From Brachypodium distachyon (taxonomy: Eukaryota; Streptophyta; Magnoliopsida; Poales; Poaceae): a DNA stretch of 64,000 nucleotides. Made by a program: the position numbers and the translations under genes. Location of the stretch: assembly GCF_000005505.3 (NCBI RefSeq), contig NC_016133.3, positions 54,525,237 to 54,589,236 on the forward strand, given 5' to 3'. Shown here piece by piece: positions 1-12,000 of this stretch (position 1 is its first letter; each line of letters opens with the position of its first letter). The notes under the pieces were generated by a model. It did no database searches and was not told where the DNA came from. It worked only from the letters and a program-made list of their open reading frames with translations.

Positions 1-20
1 AGATGTATCCGTTCTTTACG

Positions 21-965
21 TGTTTTCTTGTTTATGTTAAAGGGAAGATGCTGGACACGCCCCTATCGGCAATCATGACCATGCTGGACACCTACTCCCT
101 CCATCTGCAAAAGACCGTTCGTTTGGCTCCGTCGCTTTTCCGCAAAAGACCGTTCGTCTGTGGTTTGGCGATGCAATTTTTCATTCACCCCCCCACCCGG
201 TCTATGCCTCGTTTTGAGCTAAGCCCAACCCCAAATCCCCATAGTCTCCCCCAACTTCCTTCCTTCTCAATCCAATTGCAGATTCCCATCGCCCCAGCTT
301 CCAATTGAAGCCCGTTGCCGTCTTCCCGGAGTAATGGCGGCGGTCCTTATAAGCTGCCGGAGAGCCCCTCATGCATCCCACGGAGTCAGCCATGGCGGGC
401 GGAGGAGCGGGCAGAGGTGCCGGCCAGTTCGCTAGGGCCTCGCGGCGGCCGGCGGAGCGGCACGAGCGGCCGCGGATCCGGAGGCCCCCGTCCGTGCTCG
501 TGCTTTCAGGCCTCATCCGCATGCGTTCCCGCCACGGAGGATCTTTCGGCGGAGGCAACGCGGGGCCAAGCTCGTAGACCTAGATGAAGACGAGGGTGGC
601 GATGGCGATGCAGTAACCGGCGATGGTGGCGGCGGTGCTGTTGTTCTTGTGCATGCCAGCATGTGGACCCTACCAACATGCATTTTCGCAGTGGACCCCA
701 CCATCCTCGGCCACATCCACGTCGATCTCATGCTCTTCACGCGTCTTTAGCACGTGGCCCCTGCCAGCACTCATGTCCATGGTGGACTCCAGGACCGCAT
801 CCACCCCGGTCTATTGTGTTTCACGCGTCTTAGCATTTCGGCATGTACTAGTATGGGTGTTCGTAGTGGACCCTGCCACTCACGAGTGCATTCACCCGCA
901 ATCTCCATATCCCTTTGTGGTCGCCTTACCCCTCCCATCTTCCCTTTAACATAAACAAGAAAGCA
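21..965. mobile_element. Element bounded by 30-bp terminal inverted repeats, class unknown
   Basis: Bases 21-50 and 936-965 are inverted repeats matching at 29 of 30 positions (core cttgtttatgttaaaggg). The interior is mixed: a GC-rich stretch at about 320-570 with open frames on both strands, then a 660-900 part with repeated gtggaccc motifs. No transposase was recognised and no clear target-site duplication flanks the repeats. A non-autonomous DNA transposon, perhaps with captured host sequence, is the best reading; a chance or secondary inverted repeat is possible. Confidence 0.5.
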
Positions 966-2235
966 AGAGATGGAGGCGACAACAACCGTCCACCGAAGCA
1001 GAGTCAGAATCCCGATGGCCGGGCATGGCTACGAAAGCGATGAGGTGACAAAAGGTTATAGTTTGGCCCCTCTGGACAATATTAGGGGGTAGAGTTTAGC
1101 CGGTGGCAAGGAAAACCCCCTCTTTCCTGAGATTGGAGGGATGGTCAGGGCGGCGGCGGACCAGACGGTGCTGATGGTTATATTACAAGAGAAAAAAATA
1201 CTCCAGCCACACATAAAAATAGGGATGAAACCGGATCGGATTTAGTCAGATAGTGCTTGTATATCATATTCCATTCAGTATTTTTTATTGGATTCAAAAA
1301 TGGTACGAATGTGGGCTGAATCAGATAGGGTATGGTAGCGAAGCGGTGCCGACCAGAAACGGATAATGATGTGGCGGGTGATCAAGTTTCAAAAATTCAA
1401 ATCCTTTCGAGGCTACACTCAGAGTAGACGTACGGTAAATCTCTCGAGCCACGTGGTACCGTACTGAGAGTCTTGTACAAGGAGTGGCAAATCATTGTTT
1501 TGACTTTCGACAACCATTGCCTAGCATGTATACCTACGCTCGGCCACATTGCACCCTCACCGTTCTTTGCGTGCAAGCAAGCAGATGGACACATCGATCC
1601 GTGTACCATAGATACATGATTCAATGATACACACACATACGGCCAATCGAACTGAAAGCTCCATTCCCCAGCTAATGCTGGCCATATATACCACACCAAA
1701 TTAAGTTCACGCGCTCGCTCGCTCCCGCCGTTTATTCGAACGGCCTGCCTCCTGCCCGCTGGCTGATCTGATCGCCCAACGGCAACCTGCTGTGGTACCA
1801 TGCATCCATCCATCGTTTCGTTCGGTGCACCTTCCATTTTGGCGCGTCCCGGCGGCCGCCTCAACGTAGGCTAGGCTGGCACGATAGCAGTGGGTCCTCT
1901 CAGGTTATGGTTACGGTTACCGGTTTTGGTGGTCAGTTGCTTGCACCAGAAAGGCGATGTGTAAGACTGCAAGTGTAACTAGTGCTGGACCAACGTGTGC
2001 TCGGGTTACAGTCTCTATCAGTTTTCAGTTCCACCACGTATTATTGATTCCGACGATGTGAGAAGACGACTTAGACGAGCTAGCCTTATCCGTTTCGCGC
2101 ATATATAGAGAGGGAGAGAGCGAGAGAATGTGCTGTGTTCTTCTAGCCGCAGTACGATATGAGGAATCAATGATACTACTCCGTATATATGGTATTGGAA
2201 CTCAGTTCAGAATTCAGGGATCGATCGATCGAGGA
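966..2235. other. Intergenic, no gene seen
   Basis: AT-rich to mixed DNA. Open frames such as 1397-1864 on the minus strand have no recognisable domain, and no splice-linked partner exon was found. No RNA gene or strong repeat was seen. Confidence 0.5.
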
Positions 2236-2354
2236 TACCATTCGTTCCATAATTCTTGTCAAAATATTATATGTATGTATCTATACATTTTTTAGGAATA
2301 GATATATCCATTTTTGGACAATTTTAAGACAAAAATTATGAGACGGAAAAAGTA
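2236..2354. mobile_element. Stowaway-type MITE, diverged
   Basis: The left end reads ccattcgttccataattc and the right end is its diverged complement, gaattatgagacgg-like. Both ends abut TA, the Stowaway target site. It belongs to the same subfamily as the better-preserved copy at 11148-11264 but lacks the clean ctccctccg terminus, so it is older. Confidence 0.7.
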
Positions 2355-3487
2355 ATTGCAAATGTTTCCTTGTCTCTGAAATCTCTAACCGAGTACCAAT
2401 ACCAAAGCATATGCCTATAAAACATCTGATAATATCCAAACCAAAAGTATTCTTTAAAGGAAAGACACTCACAACCAAATTGACAGGATAACCAACAAGA
2501 TCTTATTGGCTATTTAATACCACAATGGAATTGATTTATAGAACACAAATTAGCTTCAAGGTTCAGAGGGAATGCATGCATCTGGGTGATGGTTCGGTAC
2601 GCTTGACCCATCAGGGGTGCTCGGCTGCTTCGTGCCGGCCGGATGTCTGCTAGTGGCGCGTGCAGACACTGACCGGTCCAGGCCGGTTTTAATTCCATCA
2701 CTTTATCTTTATCTGTTCATACGAGAATAAAAGGACCGAATCAAATCATTGCCAAAAATATACTTTTTCTTGTATGTTTAGGACTTAGTTGCAATAGTGC
2801 TTTTATATTAGCTCTGCGCGATTACAGTGCTGCATGCTGAATAAAACTCGAGGAGACATTGGCTTGATTAAACTCGTGAGCCAAGGAGGCAACTGTAATC
2901 TAAGCAATACTCGTAGTTCCTTACTCTTGATTTATTTCATTAAGGCATTAACTAGTCAGAGGGAATGTTGCATCTTGGATTGCCGATGCCAGGAATAACG
3001 AACTTCGCAATCAATCTGGTAAGAACCATTGGTGGGCCGTATGTATTCTTGATGCAGATGTTTTGGCCTTTTGAAGTCCATATATTATATGTTGGTCCAA
3101 CCCAGTAGCGTAGCGGCCCAGTTCCATTACGACTCCAGCAAGCTGGCAGAGTTAATTCCATCGGTCAGTACTTCACCTTCACTAGTACTGCTAGTGATGT
3201 TCCGCATCACGAAGGTGCAAGTCGATTGAGGTTCACTAAAATGTGATGGTAAAAAGTAAAAAACGTCGTTGCTCAGAGTCCCGGTCGATGCACTAACAAT
3301 GTTGCTACGACCAGGAAGTAAACGTGCGACGACCTTGCACGCACTGCATCTGCACGCATCGTCTACTCAGAGCTCTTCTCTGTTACCCTGAAGTGGATTT
3401 GGGCCGTCCGTTTCCGTTGATCCGAATTTCCAGATAGATCTATACTGTTCTCACAAGATTAGCAGTATACTGTACCGTTGGGTCAAA
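2355..3487. other. Intergenic, no gene seen
   Basis: No coding or RNA feature is supported. Short open frames on both strands lack domains and splice context. Confidence 0.5.
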
Positions 3488-4585
3488 TTGAGCAGTACAA
3501 GGGTAATTTCGGAACTCCAGCACGGCCCAAACGGTGATTACGGGCCGACCCTTATCATTTCCTCTCCCACCCCGTCGTCCTCGCTCCCTTCCCCGATTGA
3601 ACGCCGCCTCCTCTCCTCCGATCCCACACCGCCGCCGCGCCCTCCCGTCTCTGGCTCCGACGACACGCCGGCAAGCACCCCCACCACCAAGGCTGCCACC
3701 TCTCCCCCCTCCCCGTTCCGAAGTCCGTCAAGGCGCCCGGCGCCGCGCCTCCGGTCCCCTGTTGCAGAGGCCCCAAGGACCAGGGGCTGCGCTGTCCAAG
3801 GCAACGGCGTGCAGCTGCAACTCGCGGTGGCGGTTGCGGTGCCAGTGGCGCTCGTGGCGATGGGCAGCGTGTCTCGGCAAGCAGCGGCAGCGGCTCGCGG
3901 CCTCGACGGGGCCCTTACCTGCGGCGAGGCACGATGGCGGCAACAGGGCAATGGTGGCCGCCACGGTCAGGTGCCGAACCTCGTATGTGAGTTCTGAAGC
4001 TTTTCTTATGCAGTTTCTTTCGCATTTTCCTGTAGCCATATGCTTCGCTAGTTCTATCCTTGTCAAACGACTAGTCATGCAAAGCTTGTTTTCAGTACAG
4101 AGTTACGGGGTATTTTCAGATGAAACCAAAAACATAAAAAAAATGCACACATGCCACAATGTTCTTGCCATGAGTCTGCAGCCCGCACAAGATATTACAC
4201 CGACAATAACACACGCCGATGCTCGCTACAATGCAACATGCCTATGGCAATTAATAGTTTCTACTGTAAATAATATTGTATTCGTATACTAAAATTTAAA
4301 ATTTCCCTTGTTATTGATTGTCACTAATTATCACATTTCGGATGTTATTAATGTTTGCAGGGTTGTAGTTTATCGATCATGGATGACCTTCTTAACAACT
4401 ACGCAGAGGAGATGGTCAATTATTGCACAATGGCTTCAAACAGTAGTTTCCTCGAAATGTTGGCTTCCACTGTCGATCTTCTGAAAGAGAAGGAACTACT
4501 GTACCAATTTCATAATTAGAGAAGCAACTTGACCCTCTAGCTTGTCACGCAAAGGTTGACGAGAAGAGGTGTAAATGTAGGACAT
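3488..4585 (+). pseudogene. Decayed two-exon gene or gene remnant
   Basis: A GC-rich block (about 3530-3984), rich in Pro, Ser and Ala codons, ends at a good donor (gtatgtgag at 3985). A T-rich tract and tttgcag acceptor end at 4360. Joining them keeps one frame open into an exon containing MDDLLNNYAEEM, which stops at 4517-4519. Past that stop another frame reads EKQLDPLACHAKVDEKRCKC, so the second exon looks frame-disrupted. The long frame has no ATG at its start; the first in-frame ATG is near 3859. The protein family was not recognised. It could be a dead gene or a short expressed gene; the disruption favours decay. Confidence 0.4.
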
Positions 4586-5900
4586 ATGCAACACTTTTCT
4601 CGCTCATGTTAATCATGTATGTTGCTAGAGTATTAATCCTCATTGTGTAAATTTCATCTGTTCAAAATCTCCAACCTTCATTCATTGTGCTATCCAAGTT
4701 TCTCATCATTCACTGTGTTGTCCAAGTTTTACTGGGATTTACTTGCATGCAAAAGAAAAGGTGTGCTTAATATGGCATGGCATCAGACAATTCAATACTT
4801 GAGGGAATTTTTATCATATAAGCCAACAAACGACAAATCTATACTTTACATGTGATTCAGACTGACTTTAAGTATGAAGAACATCACAGTTTTGGTCTGA
4901 AGAACATAAAACGACAGAATTTAGGCCATGCTGCATACATACAGTTTGCTAAACCATACAGTTGGCAAACATCAAATGCAGCCATGTACATTAAGATAAA
5001 CACTCATCTTCATCTCACTTCATCGAATAGGTAAACCATACGGTTGGGAACAGTTCACCAGGTGCCCAATTGTTTCAGTTCATTACAAGATGCACAAACA
5101 CATTGTATGACACAAACATTGAACTTCAAATGTACTGCAAAATCAATGTAGCAAGAGCACCATAACAACATCAAAAACCATGGGGAACGACATAAAAAAC
5201 CATCAGGAACAAAGGAAGCCATCAGTGGTGCAACTTCCGGGTACGGAACGCCACCAAGTGTCTCTACCGCCTGACCTAATTGCTTTGCCCAAACCGCTTC
5301 TCCCTCGAACAGCGGATAGCTTCACATAAGAACCTCGATTATGCACCTTCTCTTACCTGCAATCAAATTGCTTCACATAAGAACTCGAATAAATAATTTT
5401 AAGACGCTGAGGAGAGACATAAAGCTGAAGATAGATATACAGAAACACTTGCTTATGCATTTTTTGGTTTGCTAAGGTCTCGTGAAACAGCTTCAATTTA
5501 ATCACAGATACATGTCACATGATCTCAATCCAAGTATCAATCTATTTAATCACAGATGCATTCAGCTTCACCGCAAAAAATAATCAAGCCTACAGAAAAT
5601 CTTTGGGCTGCCAAGATCAGCTCATTCCTTCACCATCAATAAAAAGATTTTTTTCATCAGGCCCCCCATCTCCATTAACCGACACCACAATCGGTTCTTA
5701 CAACAACCCTGTTTAGAAGAAAAAAAAACTAAACATTTAACAGAAGCAACAAGGGTAAAGCCTCAAATTATAGGTTGGGCGTGCCTCAACAAAACTTGTT
5801 TCTTATTTACTGTACAACAAATTGTTTCATATCAATTCCTATTACCAAATTACACTGACCAATGCCATGCCTATTTGTATTTACTGTACAACATGTTGTT
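4586..5900. other. AT-rich intergenic with a short direct repeat
   Basis: No gene is supported. A diverged repeat of about 32 bases (tatttactgtacaaca core) occurs near 5806 and again near 5878. The rest holds only short frames without domains. Confidence 0.45.
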
Positions 5901-6263
5901 TCACATCAACACATCCATCAGAACGTCGAGTAGAGGATGTAGCTTACTGGCTGGCAACGACTTGGGCGACGACTCTGATGATGGAGACGGCCGGCGGCGG
6001 GGGGCTTGCCGGCGAGTTCGACCAGGGATCCAACCCGGTGGTGCGTGGCTTGCTGGCGAGATCGACGAGCCGCTCGGCCGGGGTAGGTCGACGAACGCCA
6101 ATCCGGCGGCGCGTGGAGCAATCGGCGGCACCGGGCCGAAGTAGACGAACCCCTGTCTGGCGGCCGTGACGAGGTCTACGAGCGGCAGCGGCTGCGAGGT
6201 CGATGACCAACGGTGCGTGGGGAGTTCGGGATCGACGGGGCGACGCGAGATGGGGATAGCCAC
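5901..6263 (-). other. GC-rich open block, possible antisense first exon
   Basis: A GC-rich open frame of 120 codons on the minus strand, Pro/Arg/Ser-rich, follows a typical grass 5' leader (ctctctcgtggct). It begins at GTG rather than ATG, and the plus strand is also open here, as GC-rich DNA often is. No domain is recognised and no downstream exon was found. It may be a CpG-rich promoter or first exon of a lost or unrecognised gene. Confidence 0.2.
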
Positions 6264-6750
6264 GAGAGAGAAATGGGCCTGGGCCCGTTAGGAGAAAATA
6301 ACTTTTTTAGATTTTACCCTTAATGCTATTAAATGGGAAATGTCCATAATACCCATGACGAATCAACGGCGGAGATTAGTACACTGCTTCTTTGCCCTTT
6401 GCAGTACAGCGGTACCGTAAAACAGGTCTCTGCTCACGATCGAGCGGGCTTTGCGAAGGGGACAAGGAGGCGAGAGGACAGACAGCCAATGCAGTGCAGA
6501 TCCCGAGGTCAACACGAGTCGAGCCGAGCCAAAATCCAGAGTCCCCGTCGAGAGTTTAAAGAATGCCACAAGCATACAGCGAGAACACAGCTCATCATCA
6601 GAAGCGAGAGGTCAGAGCTGAGCGCGCACTGTGCAGCTCTCACTCTCTGTCTCAGTGGCGGCTAGACTACTCGAGCTGTGGTCTGATCAGTGGATACTGG
6701 ATAGTACATCTCGATCTGATCCGCCGCCTAGCAAGACAGCTCCATCGGGT

Positions 6751-7216
6751 ATGCATCGCAGGAGAGCCACCACCATCTTGACGCTCGTCGTGGTCACCTT
6801 CCTCCTCGTCATCATGGATTCCGGCGAGGTCTCCGCACGTCGCCTGCTGCCGAGTCCTCCCCGTCCAGGTATTCCGAATCCTCCCGGCTTACTGTACTAC
6901 CACGTACTCTCCCCTGATATGAACATGAGATGTGTGAATGGATTATGGATGGATGGACTGATGCGATTGCATTGCAGCACTGCTGCTCTTGAGTGGCGAC
7001 GCCGGCGGCAGGAGCCGGCTCATGCATGAGAGGAGGAGCTGGGACTGGGAGCCTCAAATAATTGGGGAGAAGGCGGCTGCCGTGGGATCATTAACCGCGA
7101 TGACGAGGCGCTTGCTGGGGCAGAGGAAGCCTGGGAGTCCTCCGTCGCCGAAGCCCCACGGCATGACGACCATGTTCAGGCCCCTGCCGCCGCCGCCACC
7201 GCCGGTCACCGAATAG
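6751..7216 (+). CDS. Small secreted-peptide precursor, uncharacterised
   Basis: Two exons, 6751-6868 and 6978-7216, join in phase 1 (donor ccag|gtattc, acceptor attgcag) and give 118 residues. The start is the ATG that opens a classic signal peptide: MHRRR, then a hydrophobic run TILTLVVVTFLLVIM and a small-residue cleavage region SGEVSA. The mature part is basic (MTRRLLGQRK) and ends in a Pro-rich tail (GSPPSPKPHG, then seven prolines). A secreted precursor with basic sites before a Pro-rich C-terminus resembles plant peptide-hormone precursors, but no CLE, CEP, IDA, PSK or RGF motif is convincing. The family is therefore not assigned. It stands alone, with no operon-like context. Signal peptide and open splice frame are seen; a signalling role is inference. 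Confidence 0.6.
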
Positions 7217-7229
7217 AGGTGCCGTGACG

Positions 7230-7917
7230 GGGGCCTTTGGTTCGGGGCACGTACGAGCACGAGATGATGGTGGGCTGGGCTTCGATCGTTCCGGTTGGTC
7301 TCCTCGTGTTGTCGCGCTGGTACCTTGGGCGAACCGAAACAAGCCGTTCGCTGTGGACAAGGAAACTACTGCTCCATTTCGAAACACTGTAAAAATGAGA
7401 CGCCGTGCTGCACCGTTCGATCCCTCCATGCGTGGCCACGCTCGCTATCGGTTCCAGCTTTGCACCTTTGATATGTTGTTCGAAAGAAAAAAGAACACTC
7501 TCCATACGAAGTCGTGGGGGACTTGCCACGAGTTCCTTCTTTATATCTTTGATTTGGCCACGAGTTTGTTCAAAATGTAAAGTGCATCCTGGCTGTTGTG
7601 GTTTGTGTGGAACAAGGTCTGTCACTCTGTATTCGAATCAAATGAGTAAATTACTCAGAACTGCCATGTTTGATTGATTCAACATTCTATTGTAACCACT
7701 ATGATTTAATTTCCCCCAAAAGGCCACCATGTTTGTGGCATGCAGTTGCGCTCATAGCACCGATTCTTGTTAGATTGCATTTTGATAACAAAACGAACAA
7801 AGGGAGAGCCACCCATAAGGATTAAGGGCTGTGTTTGGCGATGCTTGCGTGGAAACTACCGAGGCCCATGTTCTTACCATTTCCTCTTCCATCCTCCCCC
7901 GACCCTCTCTCCCTCCT
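7230..7917. other. 3' flank and intergenic DNA
   Basis: This probably holds the 3' UTR of the preceding peptide gene. Open frames on both strands show no domain. Confidence 0.4.
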
Positions 7918-7920
7918 TTA

Positions 7921-8225
7921 GGCCCCGTTCGATTCATAAAAAATTTAAAGGATTTTTGGAGGATTTCGAATCCTCGGGATTTTTTCCTACGTGGTTCATT
8001 TGGTTCAAAGGATTACAAACCATAGGAAATTTTCCTTATAATTCATTTATACTAGGTTTTGTAGGAAAATTTTCATCCAATCCAACCTCGTTGTAAGAAT
8101 CCTATGTTTTTTCCGTGCATAATCAAACATCATCTAATTCATGTAGTATTGAAAATGACATGACACTTTGACCCTGTATTTTTCATATTCCTGCGTTCTG
8201 GAAATCCTATGAATCAAAGAGGTCC
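7921..8225. mobile_element. Tourist-like MITE (PIF/Harbinger)
   Basis: The left terminus ggccccgttcgattcat is matched by the diverged complement of the right terminus, atgaatcaaagaggtcc. The element is flanked by direct TTA copies (7918-7920 and 8226-8228), the usual Tourist target site. It is 305 bp, AT-rich inside and non-coding. Confidence 0.8.
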
Positions 8226-8228
8226 TTA

Positions 8229-9098
8229 GCATGTCCTTGCGCTATGGTCGTTGGGCTCTTAATAGGTCAGGTGCTCTACGTCGACCGTCTTGTCGTCGCC
8301 GACCAGCGTAAGTTCATGTGACGTTTTGACTCTGGCTGTCCTAGCACTCTACCGACAGTCCTCCGGCTATCACCGTTTGGGCTCTGAATAGCATAGGTCC
8401 GTTGTGTCGACCACCTTCGTCTCTCCCCAGCGCGAGTTAGGTGTCGCCTTGGTTATGGCTATCCATGACCGAGGTTCACATCATGTTCAGACTCTCGACT
8501 CCGTCCAACAACGACCGCAAGGAAGTGTGCATGGCACCTGTCCAACATGTCCATGAAGGAGGTGTCGTCGTCACCTTACGACGATGCACCGTGCCTCCAT
8601 CACTCCTCTAGGAGCTTTGTCTATAGTGGCGCAGCTCTCACACATCGCGACGGTCGGCGTCACCATGGGATGATGATACTGCCGCCTGCTGGAACACACA
8701 CAAAGAATAGGCACTCCGCCAGCTTTGACGTGCCCAACGCAATCAAGGAGGGATCCGTTTCAGCGGACCAGCCATATCAGCTGCCATGTCACTTCTGACA
8801 TGTGGGATCAGACAAACCGATTTTTGCAGGTCTTTTGGGGTCGGACGGTCGGTCATTATGTTGAGCAGGGGCGAGTTTGGTTTTACATTTGTCATAAAAC
8901 CCGAATACCCGATTCTTCCAAAACCCGTCCGAAACGAATGCCCAGTACCGCCGACGACCTCTCCACACCTTTCTCTCACAAATTCGAACGCTCAAGACGC
9001 TTCCAGTCGACACCGCCCCCGCCGCCGTCTCTCGCCGACGTGCCACCGGAGGCACTCTCCTCGCCTTCAACGCATCGCCGCTCCCCCTTTGCGCCCCA
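8229..9098. other. Upstream region of the neurochondrin gene
   Basis: No separate gene is supported. The last 200 bases are GC-rich and pyrimidine-rich, fitting a promoter and leader. The long open frame crossing 8786-9703 is an artefact: its frame differs from the coding frame of the next gene. Confidence 0.45.
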
Positions 9099-12000
9099 TG
9101 GTCCGTACCTACCTCTCGGCCCAAAACCCTAAACCCCCCTTCCTCTCCTCTCGCGCTACTCGTCTCACCTCCATCCCCTGCAGGACTCCTCCCCCGCCGC
9201 CGCGCTGTCCGCGCCGACGACGGCCTCCGCCCCGCCGCTCGATGACTGCCTCCGCCTCCTCCGTGGCGAGCGGGACGAGCAGAAGTTGGCTGGCCTCCTC
9301 ATCGCCGCAAACGTCTGCCGCGCCGGCGACGCCGCCGCTGTCGCCGAGGTCTACCGCGCCGTCGGGCCCCGCTTCCTTCGCCGCCTCCTCAACACTGGTA
9401 AGAAGCGCTGGGAAACTCGTGCTGTTACCTCGTTGTTGGTTTCGCCCGTGGGGTGCTGCTGCCCCTCGTTCGTCATTGGGCCTGCGGTTTGTGGTGGCCG
9501 TGCAGGTGTCTAACTGGGTGTTTTTTTTGTGCGCCGCTGCAGGGTTGGGGAAAGTGGAGGGAGGGAAGGAGGAGGAGCGGGAGGCGTACCTGCGGCTCGC
9601 CGTGACTGTTCTATCTGGGCTCGCGCGCGTACCGGAGGTTGCAGCCGACGAGGGGGTCATCTCGATTGTGCCCCTCATTGCCGAGGTCGTTTCCAAATCG
9701 TAAGAAATTTCTCTCTCTGTAAATCCTGATACTTGTGTAAGTTCTTAAATACTGATGCAATTGTAGTGTGGTTGTTGAAACATTTTGGTATTTTTGTGGT
9801 CTGAAACTGTGAAGGGCTTGGACCAATTGTTTTGCCTACTTTGGATGCTTGCATTGCAAATAACATTTGCTTATGATGGCAGCCAAATCTTTGCAGGTCT
9901 GAGCTGACAATTACTGAAGAATGTTTTGAACTTCTGTCACTCATTGCAATAGCCTCCGAAGATGGGGCATACAAGTTTTGTGAGCCTGGAGTAATGGCCA
10001 TGCTCTTCAGTCAAATTATCAACTTTCCAGATGGTAATTAAATTTTTCTAGGCAGTCTCTTGTTAGCCTGTTAAGTCTCCGTCCATCTTCCTTCATCTTG
10101 CTGAGCATGTTAGTGGCGGCACTTGCACCTATATTTACTTGTGCACCTGGATGTCTGATGAGTGCTTTTCGTACTCCGCTATGGATTTTTAATTTGTGGA
10201 CACTGCTAAAGCGTTGCTGTTCAATAGCGGAATAATATTATCCAGAGTTAAAATGAATACTTATAGAGTTGCTTGGTTGTTTCCTTTGTAGGTTCAAGGT
10301 GCTCAGAGCTTGCCATTCATCTAATTCAATTACTTGCTCATAAACTCAGAGCAGAGAACATGAGTGTGGAGAATCTGCAAGGCATGACAAGCATGGTATG
10401 GATGATGTACCAGATTGTTTTAACTGGATCTTTCTATCTTGTCAGTATTCCCTATTGATGATTTGATCTACAATTTTTGTTGCAATTTAGGTGACTTCTC
10501 TTGCTACGTTTTTTGATGCTCTTCATACAGCAGTTAAATTTGAATCACTGCATATTCTTACCACCCTCCTTTCCCAAAAAGAATCTGTAAGAGCAACCCC
10601 ACCTCCCCCCACCCCCACCCCCTGTTTTATTTGGACCATGAGGGGTTTTATTTTAACTCTGTCTTTTCTATTTGTACTGCTGGAACACCAAAGCCACTTC
10701 ATGATGCTTTGAGGTCAATGCCATCTGCAATTTGGCAGTCTCATATCCGTGGTGGAATTATTGCTGTTCTCCAGAACCGTGTTGGTATGCCCATGCTTCA
10801 GAATTTTAAATGTTGCACTATTTGTTGCTATATTACTAAAAAGTTAAAAGTTTGTCTGTCAAGTTCATAAAGTAGCCAGTAGAGCATATGCTCAACAATG
10901 AGCTGCATTTACCCAGGATGAAAATGCTAATATGCACAGCTTTGCTAAAACTATTATATACCAATGCAGTGATAAGCTATAATTTCAAACATGCTTACAT
11001 TACTGTTGCATTATTTCTTCTGTTCTAGGCTTCTAGTTGGATCCCTCTTTTATTAGTGGATTGTAGCATTTTGTTTCTTGTACCAGTTGGTAGTTTGGTG
11101 TAGATAGTTTGGAGTAACAGAACCATGGTCAGAACTGTAGTATTTACTACTCCCTCCGTTCCATAATTCTTGTCGAAATATTACATGTATCTAAACGCTT
11201 TTTAGAAATAGATACATCCATTTTTAGGCAAATTTGAGACAAGAATTATGGAACGGAGGGAGTAACTCATAAGGCTGCAACATGCTGATGCTGTGAGAGG
11301 AAATTATGTAGGATTTATTTTTTATTTTTTAGATCAAAGGCTAAGGTCGTGTTCCATTCCATAAGAAATGAAACCTTCTTCAGTTAAGCTCCTTACAGCC
11401 ATAACAGGCAACCATAAACACAAAGTATGTAAAGTCCCAACATCCAAAACAAAGCTTTTAACAGGGAGAACAGCTCTGACAGAATTAACAAACAACAGAG
11501 CAAGGCCACATCTGTTGACAGTCTTGTCCTCGAAAATCTTCGGAGTGCCTGGCATCAGAGTAGCAACTTTGTGCTTCTTCAGAGGGGCCCTAGCCTAGGA
11601 GCCTCCAATCCTCCAGGGTTTAACTCTCCGTGAGACCATGAGCTGTAGACGTTTGTCCATTAACAGTATGTTTGCTTTGGGGCATAATGGATGCCATTTC
11701 TTCAGCAATCTCAATAGCTTTTGCCAGATAACCTGTAGACCAGACCAGATCTGACGACCAAAGAAGATATCATTACGTAATTTCCAAAAAGACCAGCAGA
11801 AATCTTGTTACACATGCATTCTTTTATTACTAAGCCAGCAGGTGGCCATCTGTTCATATAAGAATAAATCTAATTAGTGTTAGTATGTTCCTTCCTTTTG
11901 GAGATGGTTATGATACTAAATATTTTCCATGTCCAGTGTCTTCTGAAAAGCTGCAAGCTCTTCTTTTGGCGGAGTGTATGATGTCTATACTGGGTGAGAA

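Noticed and set aside
8786..9703. 305-codon plus-strand open frame across the start of the neurochondrin gene
   Set aside because: It runs in a different frame from the conserved neurochondrin residues and crosses two clear introns; it is a GC-rich shadow.
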